Below are positions 17,216-26,568 of a stretch of 64,000 nucleotides of DNA, one piece after another (positions within the stretch are counted from its first letter, which is position 1; every line of letters starts with the position of its first letter). Source of the stretch: Roseibium sediminicola. GTDB lineage: Bacteria > Pseudomonadota > Alphaproteobacteria > Rhizobiales > Stappiaceae. The stretch is from NCBI RefSeq assembly GCF_023156505.1, contig NZ_JALNMJ010000019.1, positions 47,734 to 111,733 of the forward strand, read 5' to 3'. Made by a program: the position numbers and the translations under genes. The notes under the pieces were generated by a model. That model was not told the DNA's origin and ran no database searches. It saw only the letters and a list, made by a program, of their open reading frames with translations.

Positions 17216-17233
17216 CCGCAAAGGCCGTGCCAA
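17216..17233 (-). promoter_or_regulatory. Sigma-54 type -24/-12 promoter of flgE-flgK-flgL
   Basis: On the minus strand TTGGCAC, GGCCT, TTGCGG matches the -24/-12 consensus with the exact ten bases between GG and GC. The predicted start is near 17206, about 54 bp before the flgE ATG. The rest of the 17153-17456 gap shows no gene. Confidence 0.8.
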
Positions 17234-17456
17234 GTCCTCACCACCAGAAAAAATCATTATTTGTCAGATTGTTAGAACTAAAGAGAGCCGTGAGCCGACT
17301 GAAAGCATCCAGGCAAGCCATGCACAGACAGGCAAAAACTTCCCCGCATGACCGGCAAGTCTGTCCCCTATGGCCTTTGCTGAAATAGTGCCTTTTTACG
17401 GCTTGCGCGGTTCATTGCGGCCTGCCACCTTGCGCCGGATTGAGGAAGGACGGCCG

Positions 17457-18302
17457 ATGCGCTTTGAAGGAACTGAAGACTATATTGCCACCGAGGATTT
17501 GCGAGTTGCCGTTAATGCGGCAGTCGCCCTGGAGCGCCCCCTTTTGGTCAAGGGCGAACCAGGCACCGGCAAGACCGTGCTTGCCGAGCAGGTCGCCGCC
17601 GCGCTGAAGGCCCCGCTCATCGAGTGGCATGTAAAATCCACGACCAAGGCGCAGCAGGGTCTTTACGAATACGACGCGGTGTCTCGGCTGCGCGACAGCC
17701 AGCTTGGCGATGAACGCGTCAAGGACATCAACAACTACATTCGCAAAGGCAAACTCTGGGAAGCCTTCGACGCGCCCGAAAGGCCGGTGCTGCTGATCGA
17801 CGAGATCGACAAGGCCGACATCGAGTTTCCCAATGACCTGCTTCTGGAACTCGACAGGATGGAGTTCCACGTCTACGAGACGGGCGAAACGGTGCGGGCG
17901 AAGCAGCGTCCCGTGGTAATCATCACGTCCAACAACGAAAAGGACCTGCCGGACGCCTTTTTGCGCCGCTGCTTCTTCCATTTCATCAAGTTCCCGGACG
18001 CGGACACCATGACGGAGATCGTCGAAGTGCATTTTCCGGGCATCAAACAAAGGCTCCTCTCCGAAGCCCTGCGCCTGTTTTATGACGTGCGCGACGTTCC
18101 AGGCCTGAAAAAGAAGCCTTCAACATCCGAACTGATCGACTGGATCAAGCTGCTGCTCAATGAGGACGTTGACCCTGAAACCCTTCGTCAACAAGATAGC
18201 GCCAAACTGATTCCGCCGCTGCATGGTGCGTTGCTGAAGAACGAGCAGGATGTTCACCTGTTCGAACGGCTCGCCTTCATGTCGCGCAGGGAACGGACCT
18301 AA
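17457..18302 (+). CDS. MoxR family AAA+ ATPase
   Basis: MoxR ATPases act as chaperones that insert cofactors or remodel complexes together with a von Willebrand A partner. The 281-residue protein has Walker A GEPGTGKT (residues 33-40), Walker B VLLIDEID (111-118) and the sensor-1 region VVIITSNNEKDLPDAFLRRC. ATG 17457 is preceded by AGGAAGGA; the 29-codon extension to 17370 is not needed. Its natural partner, the CoxE-like VWA protein, lies 7 kb away at 25393, separated by an autotransporter and four other genes. Confidence 0.9.
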   Translation: MRFEGTEDYIATEDLRVAVNAAVALERPLLVKGEPGTGKTVLAEQVAAALKAPLIEWHVKSTTKAQQGLYEYDAVSRLRDSQLGDERVKDINNYIRKGKLWEAFDAPERPVLLIDEIDKADIEFPNDLLLELDRMEFHVYETGETVRAKQRPVVIITSNNEKDLPDAFLRRCFFHFIKFPDADTMTEIVEVHFPGIKQRLLSEALRLFYDVRDVPGLKKKPSTSELIDWIKLLLNEDVDPETLRQQDSAKLIPPLHGALLKNEQDVHLFERLAFMSRRERT

Positions 18303-18348
18303 CCATGCTGAGGTGAACGTTTTGGCGCACCGGCCGACGGACCAATTG

Positions 18349-18867
18349 ATGCGGGTGTTTGCGGCAGTGCTCTTGTGCGTCGCCATGTTGGCACCGGTCC
18401 GGGCTCAGGTGCCTCCCGAACAGGATGCCGGCTGGCAAAGCGATGTCGAAGGCCTGCGCCATTTCACAGGTTTGCGCTGTCCCGACATGATCGGCCGCTT
18501 TTACCGGATCAAGGTGATGGAAGGCAACGAAGTCAGCCTTGCCGGTTGTGTCTATACGGGCCGCGACGGCATCACCGCCATATTGCGCAAACATCTTGAA
18601 GGCACAGGGCGGCGCGAGGCGCTGACCTTCTCGCGCAACTACAAGGCTGCCGGATTCGAACCAATCAAGCTGTCCGGTGCCGCCGCCTCCGGGATCTCTT
18701 TCCGCACGCGCGGTTGGACACCGACAAATCTGTGCGAAACGCTCTGGTACTTTTCCGGCGCGAAAGCGGACTATACGCTGTGGCTGTCCTATACGCTGCC
18801 GACACAGGAAGTGGATATCGGTCCTGCGGTGACCGCGTTTACACAGGCCCTCGCCAACCAGAACTGA
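18349..18867 (+). CDS. Periplasmic hypothetical protein
   Basis: The function is not recognised. The 172-residue product has a clear Sec signal peptide (MRVFAAVLLCVAMLAPVRA, cleavage about residue 19), so it is probably periplasmic. The mature part has three cysteines (in LRCPDMIG, SLAGCVYTG and NLCETLWYF) that could form a disulfide. It follows the MoxR gene closely and precedes a SixA-like gene, suggesting co-transcription. The start is uncertain: a TTG at 18322 with GAGGTGA upstream would add nine residues. Confidence 0.65.
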   Translation: MRVFAAVLLCVAMLAPVRAQVPPEQDAGWQSDVEGLRHFTGLRCPDMIGRFYRIKVMEGNEVSLAGCVYTGRDGITAILRKHLEGTGRREALTFSRNYKAAGFEPIKLSGAAASGISFRTRGWTPTNLCETLWYFSGAKADYTLWLSYTLPTQEVDIGPAVTAFTQALANQN

Positions 18868-18928
18868 CCTTGACGAAAGGCCTGCGCTGGCGTTTCCTCC
18901 GCGGCCACTCAGAAAGCTGGAAACACAG

Positions 18929-19453
18929 ATGCGGCTCTTACTGCTCAGACATGCCAAATCCGATTGGGGCGACACCGCCCTGGCCGACATCGACCGCCCC
19001 CTGAACAGCCGGGGCAAGGCCGCATCCCTGAAGATGGCCCGCTATCTCAAGGATCAGAGCCTCCTGCCCAATCAGATCCTGTGCTCAACGGCACAGCGCG
19101 CCCGCGAAACGCTGGCCCGGGTTCTGCCCAGTCTGCAGCAGGAAGCCCAGATCCATCTTCTGTCCGACCTCTACCTGCAAAGCGAAGACGATTACCTCGG
19201 TCTCATCCGCAAACACGGCGGCCGAGCCCAGAACCTGATGGTGATCGCGCACAATCCGGCCACCGAAGACACGGCTCTCACGCTCACCGGCACAGGCGAC
19301 AGTGCAGCCATGGCGGATCTGAAGGAAAAATATCCGACCGCGGCGCTTGCCGTGATCGATTTTGACATTGTTGATTGGAGCGAACTCCAGCCGGGCACCG
19401 GCCACCTGGAGCGGTTCATCAAACCACGTGACCTGCGGGACGATCTCGACTGA
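18929..19453 (+). CDS. SixA-like histidine phosphatase
   Basis: This 174-residue protein of the histidine phosphatase (phosphoglycerate mutase-like) superfamily has the catalytic RHAKSDWGD motif (R7, H8), the STAQRARETL segment and the second histidine in VIAHNPATEDTA. E. coli SixA dephosphorylates the histidine of an Hpt domain; the substrate here is unknown, though an Hpt protein is encoded at 32.0 kb. A cytoplasmic location is expected. It lies 61 bp after the periplasmic protein gene. Confidence 0.85.
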   Translation: MRLLLLRHAKSDWGDTALADIDRPLNSRGKAASLKMARYLKDQSLLPNQILCSTAQRARETLARVLPSLQQEAQIHLLSDLYLQSEDDYLGLIRKHGGRAQNLMVIAHNPATEDTALTLTGTGDSAAMADLKEKYPTAALAVIDFDIVDWSELQPGTGHLERFIKPRDLRDDLD

Positions 19454-19518
19454 CCGGCTTAGATCGGCAATTGCACTTGGCCTGCCCTGCGCTTACATGA
19501 ACGCGCTGGAGGCGCCTT

Positions 19519-21012
19519 GTGAACCGACTGACCACACTGACCGAAGAGACCCGGCTGACACTGGCCAACCTGGCTGACGCGGCGACCGATCTGGCCGTGC
19601 CGAGCGTTCGCCTGGGCGTGACGGGTCTCGCCCGCGCCGGCAAGACCGTGTTTCTGACGGCGCTTGTCCATAATCTCGTTCACGGCGGCCGCTTGCCGCT
19701 GTTCGCGGCCGCAGCTGGCCACCGCATGACCGGCGCGCAGCTCAAGCCGCAGCCGGACGACGCTGTGCCCCGGTTCGACTACGAGGCTCATGTCCACGCG
19801 CTGATTAAGGACAGGGTCTGGCCTGCCTCTACCCGCCAGGTCTCAGAACTGCGCCTGACCATCGACTATGAAAGCGCGTCCTATTTCTACCGAAAGCTCG
19901 GACCTGGACGTCTGCATCTGGACCTGATCGACTATCCGGGCGAGTGGCTTCTCGACCTGCCGCTTCTGGGCAAGGACTACGCCACCTTCTCCGCCGAAGC
20001 CTTGCAGCGCGCCCTTGCCTCCAGCCGCGCGCAAATCGCCGAACCGTTTTTGAACACGCTTGCGGCAACCGATCCGGACGCGCCTGAAAGCGAGCCCGCC
20101 GCGCAGAAACTTGCGGCCTGTTTCAAGGACTATCTGGCGGCCTGCCGCGCCGACGCGCACGCCCTGTCCATGTTGCCGCCGGGCCGGTTTCTCATGCCCG
20201 GCGACCTGGACGGTTCTCCTGCCCTGACCTTCGCGCCTCTGGACCTGCCCGCCGACGCCGCGCCTGCACGGACCGGAACCCTGCGCGCCATGATGGAACG
20301 GCGGTATGAAGCTTATAAGTCGCATGTCGTGCGCCCGTTCTTCCGGGACCACTTTGCCCGGCTCGACCGCCAGATCGTTCTGGTCGACGTGCTGCACGCG
20401 CTGAATGCGGGCCCTCACGCGGTTGCCGATCTGGAAGTCGCCCTGAGCGAAGTGCTCGGCGCGTTCCGGCCAGGCAGGCGCAGCTGGCTCTCCTCCATCC
20501 TCACGCGCCGGATCGACCGCATCCTGTTTGCCGCCACCAAGGCGGACCACCTGCACCGAACCGATCACGACCGTCTGCAAGCGATCCTGAAACGTCTGGT
20601 CGCGCGCGCCGAGAACCGGGCGCGGTTCAAGGGCGCGGAGGTGGAGGTGCTGGCCATGGCTGCCGTTCGCGCAACCCGGGAAGCGACCGTGAAACATCGT
20701 GGGGAGGAGTTGCCGGCCATCCTCGGCACCCCGCTGCCGGGCGAGCGCCTGAATGGCGACACCTATGACGGCGGGACGGAAATCGCGATGTTTCCTGGGG
20801 ACTTGCCCCAGGATCCTGAATCACTTTTTGCCAAAGTTGATTCAGTTTCCGAGGAGACTCGACCAAGTTTTCAAGCAGCTCAGGCGAATCTTCAGTTTCT
20901 GCGCTTCCGTCCGCCCGAACTCGACACCACGGCGGAAGGCCTGACCCTGTCTCTGCCCCATATCCGGCTGGACCGGGCCCTTGAATTTCTGATCGGAGAT
21001 CGACTGGCATGA
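19519..21012 (+). CDS. ycjX: YcjX family P-loop GTPase-like protein
   Basis: The 497-residue protein has the YcjX P-loop GLARAGKT (residues 36-43) followed by VFLTALVHNL, and the motif LDLIDYPGEWLLDLPLL in the place of a switch II (DxPGEW). YcjX proteins are stress-linked P-loop proteins of uncertain function, nearly always paired with a YcjF-like membrane protein, as here. The GTG start at 19519 has GGAGG seven bases upstream. Its stop overlaps the next ATG (ATGA). Confidence 0.88.
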   Translation: MNRLTTLTEETRLTLANLADAATDLAVPSVRLGVTGLARAGKTVFLTALVHNLVHGGRLPLFAAAAGHRMTGAQLKPQPDDAVPRFDYEAHVHALIKDRVWPASTRQVSELRLTIDYESASYFYRKLGPGRLHLDLIDYPGEWLLDLPLLGKDYATFSAEALQRALASSRAQIAEPFLNTLAATDPDAPESEPAAQKLAACFKDYLAACRADAHALSMLPPGRFLMPGDLDGSPALTFAPLDLPADAAPARTGTLRAMMERRYEAYKSHVVRPFFRDHFARLDRQIVLVDVLHALNAGPHAVADLEVALSEVLGAFRPGRRSWLSSILTRRIDRILFAATKADHLHRTDHDRLQAILKRLVARAENRARFKGAEVEVLAMAAVRATREATVKHRGEELPAILGTPLPGERLNGDTYDGGTEIAMFPGDLPQDPESLFAKVDSVSEETRPSFQAAQANLQFLRFRPPELDTTAEGLTLSLPHIRLDRALEFLIGDRLA

Positions 21013-22055
21013 GCGGATCGTCAACGCCTCCTGGCCGCAAGCCGACAGCTTTCCGCCTCGACGACAGCAAGGTGCGCCTGACCGACGACGACAGCAGGAG
21101 ACCCTCGGCCGACGAAGCGCTGATCACCCAGGCTTTCCTCGACGACGAAGAGCCGCGCCTTCCCCGCGCCGCCAGCACGCCGAAAGGCGGTTTCGGCTTC
21201 GGCAAATGGCTGATGGTCGGCCTGACGGGTCTGGTCTCGCTCGGTATCGGACTGGCGGTGGACAGCCTGATCCGCGATCTCTTCGCGCGCACAGACTGGC
21301 TGGGCTGGCTCGCCGTCGCCCTGGCGGCCCTGGCGGCCCTCGGTCTTCTGGGACTGGTCGCTCGCGAGCTGGCCGGGCTGGCGCGGCTCGGCCGGATCGA
21401 CCACCTGCGCGACAAGCTCAGAACGGCGGCCGACGACGACGATGCAAGAACCGCGACGGCGGGACTGAAGGAGCTGATGGCGCTTTACGCAGACCGCCCG
21501 GAAACGGCTCAGGGCCGCAAGGCCCTGGCCGGACATATGCATGAAGTCATCGATGGGCGCGACCTGGTCAAACTGGCCGAGCGCGACCTGTTGAGCCCGC
21601 TTGACCTGGAGGCGCGCCGGATCGTCCTCAACAGCGCCAAGCGCGTTTCCATCGTCACGGCCGTAAGCCCGCGAGCCCTGGTCGACCTGTTGATGGTGCT
21701 TTTCGAAAACCTCAGAATCATCCGCCGAATCTCGACGCTTTACGGCGGCCGGCCGGGCACGCTCGGGTTTTTGCGCCTGTCCAGGCACGTGGTCGCCCAC
21801 CTGGCCGTCACAGGCGGCATGGCCGCCGGAGACAGCCTCGCCTCGGAGATTCTGGGGCATGGTCTTGCGGCCCGGCTGTCGGCACGTTTGGGAGAAGGTG
21901 TCATCAACGGTCTCCTGACCGCGCGCATCGGGATTGCCGCAATCTCTGTCTGCCGCCCGGCCCCCTTCATCGCAGGAACCGGTCCAAGCGTGAAGGATTT
22001 CATGGCTGAACTGACGTCGCTCGCGAATAAACAGGACACAGACGGAAACAGTTAA
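21009..22055 (+). CDS. YcjF/TIGR01620 family membrane protein
   Basis: The 348-residue partner of YcjX starts in an ATGA overlap. It has a charged N-terminal ~60 residues, two adjacent hydrophobic segments (about 71-89 and 97-119), and a C-terminal helical domain with SVCRPAPFI near the end, the layout of the TIGR01620/YcjF family. Function is not established; the coupling suggests a membrane complex with YcjX. Confidence 0.8.
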   Translation: MSGSSTPPGRKPTAFRLDDSKVRLTDDDSRRPSADEALITQAFLDDEEPRLPRAASTPKGGFGFGKWLMVGLTGLVSLGIGLAVDSLIRDLFARTDWLGWLAVALAALAALGLLGLVARELAGLARLGRIDHLRDKLRTAADDDDARTATAGLKELMALYADRPETAQGRKALAGHMHEVIDGRDLVKLAERDLLSPLDLEARRIVLNSAKRVSIVTAVSPRALVDLLMVLFENLRIIRRISTLYGGRPGTLGFLRLSRHVVAHLAVTGGMAAGDSLASEILGHGLAARLSARLGEGVINGLLTARIGIAAISVCRPAPFIAGTGPSVKDFMAELTSLANKQDTDGNS

Positions 22056-22216
22056 CATGTTGAAAAAACTTAATTAAACCTTAGTTTAACGTCAAAACGC
22101 ATCCCGTCTGTTGTGCATTTACAACGGACCTCTTAAGACCTGTCCCGGCAAATCGTTTTCGCTTCGTGCTGCTCGCGAAATAAGATAAAAATTAAGAAAA
22201 TCAAAAGGCGTCAGGG

Positions 22217-25200
22217 ATGACCGGCAAACGCAAGCCCGGCCGCGGGGCTAACCACATGAAACAGGCGTTGCTGGCAAGTTGCGCGCTGTGGGTTGCCATG
22301 TCCGCGACGGCCCATGCCGGTGACATCACAATCCCAAGCGGTACGACGGTTACCACTACACAAACGCTGACAGATGTCGGCGACACCGGCACCATCGACA
22401 GCGGTGGCACGATTGACGTCACCGACGAGGATGGCCTGGTCCTCGACAACGACGACCAGACGGCCGTCAACAATGGCGACATTTTTGTTGAGCGCACGGG
22501 CGGCCCCTCCCTTGCGGGCATCGGGTCCCTCGGCACCAATTCCAATATTTCCAACAACGGTTCCATTACCGGCACCGGCGACTTCATTTTCGGTATCGTC
22601 ACGACGGAAGACGACGCGGTTGTGGTCAATTCGGGAATCATCGATCTTGACGGCGATTTCACGACCGGCATCGAGCTCGATGGTGACGATTCTAGTGCGG
22701 AAAACTTTGGCAGTATTTTCACCAACGGTTTTCAGTCCGATGCCATGTATATTTTCGGCGACAACGGCACGGCCACAAATAGCGGTACGATCGAGACCAC
22801 CGGAGAAGATGCTTTTGGCATCTATTCCGACGGTGCAGCGTCCACGCTGATCAACAACGACACCATTACCACCACAGGCGACGACTCTTTCGGCATTGGC
22901 ACCGACGGTGATGACGCGACAGTCACCAACTCCGGTACGGTCTCCACGACTGGCGACGATGCAGATGGCATCAATATTGCCGGAGACGACTCGAGCGCCA
23001 CAAACTCCGGCACGATCACGACGACCGGCGACGACGCCCACGGCATCGATGCGGACGGCGCCAATGCCGTTGTGACCAACAGCGGCACCATCACCACAAC
23101 AAACGACGACGCCACCGGGATCGATTCCGACGGCGGCGCCACCAACGCCGTCATCACCAACAGCGGGACCATCTCCGTTCAGGGCGACAGTGCGCTTGGG
23201 ATCGAGTCCAAAGGCGATGGCAGCACCATAACCAACTCCGCCACAGGCTCGATCACCACCGGAGGAAGCGGCGCTCCGGCCATTGGCTCCCAGGGCGACG
23301 ATTCCACCGTCACCAACTCGGGAACCCTCTCCACGACCGGCTTCAGTTCCTTCGGTATCGGAGCCCTCGGAGATCGCGCCGATGTCACCAACTCTGGCAC
23401 GATCACGACGGCAGGCGAAGATTCCGACGCTATCTTCACGTCCGGTGCAAGCGCGACCGTCCTGAATTCAAGTTCAATAACCACCACCGGTGAGGATGCC
23501 TTCGGCATCGGCTCAACAGGTGATGACTCGGAAGTGACCAACTCCGGTACCATTGCAACCGAGGGCGAAGATTCCGACGGCATCAACGCCGATGGCGACC
23601 GGGCGACTGTCCTCAACTCGAACTCGATCACGACCGCCGGGTTGGACGCGCACGGCATTGACGCCGATGGCGACGACACCAACGTCACCAACAGCGGGTC
23701 GATCACGACGACCGGAGACGGCGGGCACGGGATCGACGCCGATGGTGACGGCGCAACCATTGCCAACACCGGCTCTATCCACACTTCCGGCGCGGAAGCG
23801 CATGGCATCAGCGCCACCGGAAGCGGTGCAACCATATCCAACACCAGCTTCGACACCATTTCGGTCAGCGGCAGCAACGCTTTCGGGATTGAGGTCGACA
23901 ACGACAATGCCGATGTCGACAATTCCGGCCAGATCACAGCGTCGGGCGAAGACGGCAACGGCGTCGGCATCACCGGAGACAACGCAACGGTCACCAACAC
24001 CGGCAATATCGAGAACACCGGGGCACGGACCGGAACAGTCGCGGCGTCGGGTCACGGCGTTTCGATCGTCGGCGACAATGCCACTGTCACCAATTCCGGA
24101 ACTATATCTTCCGACAACGGCTCGGCCATTTACATCAACGGCGCAAATGCCACAGTGACCCTGAGGGACGGGTCCCTGATCATTGGCCAAATGACGTTTA
24201 CCGACGCCTCGACCGCGTCCTTTTCTTATGCGGGCGACCGGACCGCGATCTTCGGCTTTTCCAGCGTGCCCGGCACAGTGACTTCCGGAGACCTGGTCTT
24301 CGGGACCAATGGCAACACCGTCACTTATCTCAATCCGGACGACTTTCAGATCGGCACCACGGCGCTGACCTTCACCGCCCTGTCGCGCGAGCTGGCGGAT
24401 GTCACCGAGCGGCAGATGGATCTGAGTCGTCTCGGCGAAACGGGTTTTGTCGCCACCAACGGCTCGCCCGCACAGACGGTCGCAGATCGCTGGTCAGTCT
24501 GGGCTACGCTCTATGGCGGTGTGCTGAACCGCAGCGGCAGCGATGGTTTCAACCACAGTTTCGGCGGTCTGATGGGCGGTGCGGAACGCGGCTTTGGCGC
24601 GGACCTTCGGGCCGGCGTGACCGGTGGTTTCTCGTTTGGCCAGACCGACAGCGACAATGACGTCCATTCCGCCGAATCCTACAGCGTTTTCGCCGGTGGT
24701 TATGTCACCCGGAATTGGCAGGCCACCTTCGCGCAGTTCAGTCTGCTCGGCGGTTATCTGGGCAGCGACGAAGACGTCTCCGTCCTCAACAACATGGTCG
24801 CTGGCGGAGTCCAGAATGTCTCCATCGACTATGACTATGTGTTTGTCAGCCCCACGATCCGGCTGGGCCATGCCTTTGCGTCCGCGCAGGGCACCTTCAC
24901 GCCGAGCATTCGGGCACGCTATTCCGGCCTCTGGCAGACCGGTGACGCCACGGAGAGCAACACGGGCCTGACTGTCTCCGGCAGATCCGTTAACGTTGCG
25001 GAGCTCCGCGGCCAGACTGAATACGATTTCGCACCGATCATGCGCGACACCGGCGCGTTTCATTTCGGCGTTGCAGCCGGCATAGACGGCATCTTCACCC
25101 TGAGCGACGACGTTGACGGCGATGTGTCGGGAACCGCCCTGAACCTGTCCATCGACGATGACGACACGGTGGTGCGCGGCTTTGCCGCCGCCAATGCCGT

Positions 25201-25309
25201 CTGGCAATCGAATGGCGGCGCCAAGTTCCTGGCCGGCATCGAAGGCGGCTATGACAGCGCGGAGACCCTGTCCGCGACCGTCCGCCTCGGTGGCAAGGTC
25301 GCTTTCTGA
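22217..25309 (+). CDS. Autotransporter with ~25-residue repeat passenger
   Basis: This is a type Va secreted surface protein of 1,030 residues. The signal peptide is within MKQALLASCALWVAMSATAHA (residues 14-34; the ATG at 22256 is an alternative start). The passenger from residue 163 to about 650 is a tandem array of roughly 20 units of 25 residues with consensus NSGTITTTGDDAxGIxxDGDxATVT, predicted to fold as a beta-helix. The C-terminal autotransporter beta-barrel starts near WSVWATLYGGVLNRSG (about residue 757) and ends in Phe, as expected for BAM recognition. No protease or lipase motif is visible, so an adhesin or biofilm role is only inferred. It sits between ycjF and the VWA gene. Confidence 0.88.
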   Translation: MTGKRKPGRGANHMKQALLASCALWVAMSATAHAGDITIPSGTTVTTTQTLTDVGDTGTIDSGGTIDVTDEDGLVLDNDDQTAVNNGDIFVERTGGPSLAGIGSLGTNSNISNNGSITGTGDFIFGIVTTEDDAVVVNSGIIDLDGDFTTGIELDGDDSSAENFGSIFTNGFQSDAMYIFGDNGTATNSGTIETTGEDAFGIYSDGAASTLINNDTITTTGDDSFGIGTDGDDATVTNSGTVSTTGDDADGINIAGDDSSATNSGTITTTGDDAHGIDADGANAVVTNSGTITTTNDDATGIDSDGGATNAVITNSGTISVQGDSALGIESKGDGSTITNSATGSITTGGSGAPAIGSQGDDSTVTNSGTLSTTGFSSFGIGALGDRADVTNSGTITTAGEDSDAIFTSGASATVLNSSSITTTGEDAFGIGSTGDDSEVTNSGTIATEGEDSDGINADGDRATVLNSNSITTAGLDAHGIDADGDDTNVTNSGSITTTGDGGHGIDADGDGATIANTGSIHTSGAEAHGISATGSGATISNTSFDTISVSGSNAFGIEVDNDNADVDNSGQITASGEDGNGVGITGDNATVTNTGNIENTGARTGTVAASGHGVSIVGDNATVTNSGTISSDNGSAIYINGANATVTLRDGSLIIGQMTFTDASTASFSYAGDRTAIFGFSSVPGTVTSGDLVFGTNGNTVTYLNPDDFQIGTTALTFTALSRELADVTERQMDLSRLGETGFVATNGSPAQTVADRWSVWATLYGGVLNRSGSDGFNHSFGGLMGGAERGFGADLRAGVTGGFSFGQTDSDNDVHSAESYSVFAGGYVTRNWQATFAQFSLLGGYLGSDEDVSVLNNMVAGGVQNVSIDYDYVFVSPTIRLGHAFASAQGTFTPSIRARYSGLWQTGDATESNTGLTVSGRSVNVAELRGQTEYDFAPIMRDTGAFHFGVAAGIDGIFTLSDDVDGDVSGTALNLSIDDDDTVVRGFAAANAVWQSNGGAKFLAGIEGGYDSAETLSATVRLGGKVAF
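22703..24160 (+). repeat. Degenerate 75-bp tandem repeats in the autotransporter gene
   Basis: About 20 units encode the 25-residue beta-helix repeat. Unit boundaries are the recurrent AAC-AGC/TCC-GG (NSG) codons. Some units carry two or more extra codons. Confidence 0.75.
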
Positions 25310-25392
25310 TCCGAAATTGACCCGGTGAGCGGCTGCACCGGCCGCTCAATTGCCATCTCGACAGAGCCGTTGGGCGCGGCTACCTTCGCCCC

Positions 25393-26568
25393 ATGTTCAT
25401 CACCTTCTTTAGCGAACTCAAGTCTGCCGGCATCCCGGTTTCGCTCCGCGAATATCTCACCCTCATGGAGGCGCTTGACCGGGATCTGGCCGAGAAAAGC
25501 GTCGAGGATTTCTATTACCTCGCCCGCCTGACTTTGGTGAAGGACGAGAGCAACCTGGACAAGTTCGACCGGGTGTTCGGCCATGTCTTCAAGGGCCTGG
25601 AGCTGATGAGCGACGTGCCCCTGACCGACATTCCGGAAGAGTGGCTGCGAAAGCTCGCCGAAAAGCACCTGAGCGAAGAAGAAAAGGCCCAGATCGAGGC
25701 CCTTGGCGGTTTCGAGAAGCTGATGGAAACCCTGCGCGAGCGCCTGAAGGAACAGGAAAAGCGCCACCAGGGCGGTAACAAGTGGATCGGCACGGCCGGC
25801 ACCTCCCCTTTCGGCGCCTATGGCTACAATCCGGAAGGCGTGCGCATCGGCCAGAAGGAAAGCCGACACCGGCGTGCGGTCAAGGTCTGGGACAAGCGCG
25901 AGTTCAAGGATCTCGACGACACCCAGCTGCTCGGCACCCGCAACATCCAGGTCGCCCTGAAACGGCTGCGCAACTTTGCCCGCACCGGCGCGGCCGACGA
26001 ACTCGATCTCGACAACACCATTCGCGCGACCGCCCACAAGGGCCTGCTCGACATCAAGATGCGCCCGGAGCGGCACAATGCTGTCAAGGTGCTGCTGTTC
26101 TTCGACATCGGCGGCTCGATGGACGACCATATCAGGATCTGCGAAGAACTGTTCTCGGCCGCCCGTTCCGAGTTCAAGGTGATGGAGCATTTCTACTTCC
26201 ACAACTGCCTTTACGAATATGTCTGGAAGGAGAACCGCCGCCGCCACACCGAGCGCATTCCGACCATGGACGTGCTGCACAAGTATCCGGCCGACTACAA
26301 GATCATCTTTGTCGGCGACGCCTCCATGAGCCCTTATGAAATCGCCTATCCGGGCGGCTCGGTGGAGCACTGGAACGAGGAACCGGGCGCTGCCTGGATG
26401 CAGCGGCTGACCGGGCTCTACAAAAGCGCGATCTGGCTCAATCCGGTCCGGGAGCAGCACTGGCACTACACCCAGTCCATCCAGATGCTGAACGAACTGA
26501 TGGAGGGCCGCATGTTCCCGATGACCGTGGAAGGCCTCACCGAGGCGATGAAGGAACTGGCGCGGTGA
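25393..26568 (+). CDS. CoxE-like VWA domain protein
   Basis: The 391-residue protein is of the VWA/CoxE type that works with MoxR ATPases. The VWA domain begins at LLFFDIGGSMDDH (D238); its MIDAS motif reads DxGxS rather than DxSxS. Other family strings are EHFYFHNCLYEYVWK-like and IFVGDASMSPYEI. The N-terminal half is helical and charged. The usual neighbour, the MoxR ATPase, is at 17457. Its stop overlaps the GTG start of the methyltransferase gene. Confidence 0.88.
   Translation: MFITFFSELKSAGIPVSLREYLTLMEALDRDLAEKSVEDFYYLARLTLVKDESNLDKFDRVFGHVFKGLELMSDVPLTDIPEEWLRKLAEKHLSEEEKAQIEALGGFEKLMETLRERLKEQEKRHQGGNKWIGTAGTSPFGAYGYNPEGVRIGQKESRHRRAVKVWDKREFKDLDDTQLLGTRNIQVALKRLRNFARTGAADELDLDNTIRATAHKGLLDIKMRPERHNAVKVLLFFDIGGSMDDHIRICEELFSAARSEFKVMEHFYFHNCLYEYVWKENRRRHTERIPTMDVLHKYPADYKIIFVGDASMSPYEIAYPGGSVEHWNEEPGAAWMQRLTGLYKSAIWLNPVREQHWHYTQSIQMLNELMEGRMFPMTVEGLTEAMKELAR

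Noticed and set aside
19085..24190. Long minus-strand frames opposite sixA, ycjX, ycjF and the autotransporter gene
   Set aside because: They are mirror frames of real genes, rich in Arg/Gly/Ala or in repetitive Val/Ser, with no start signals.
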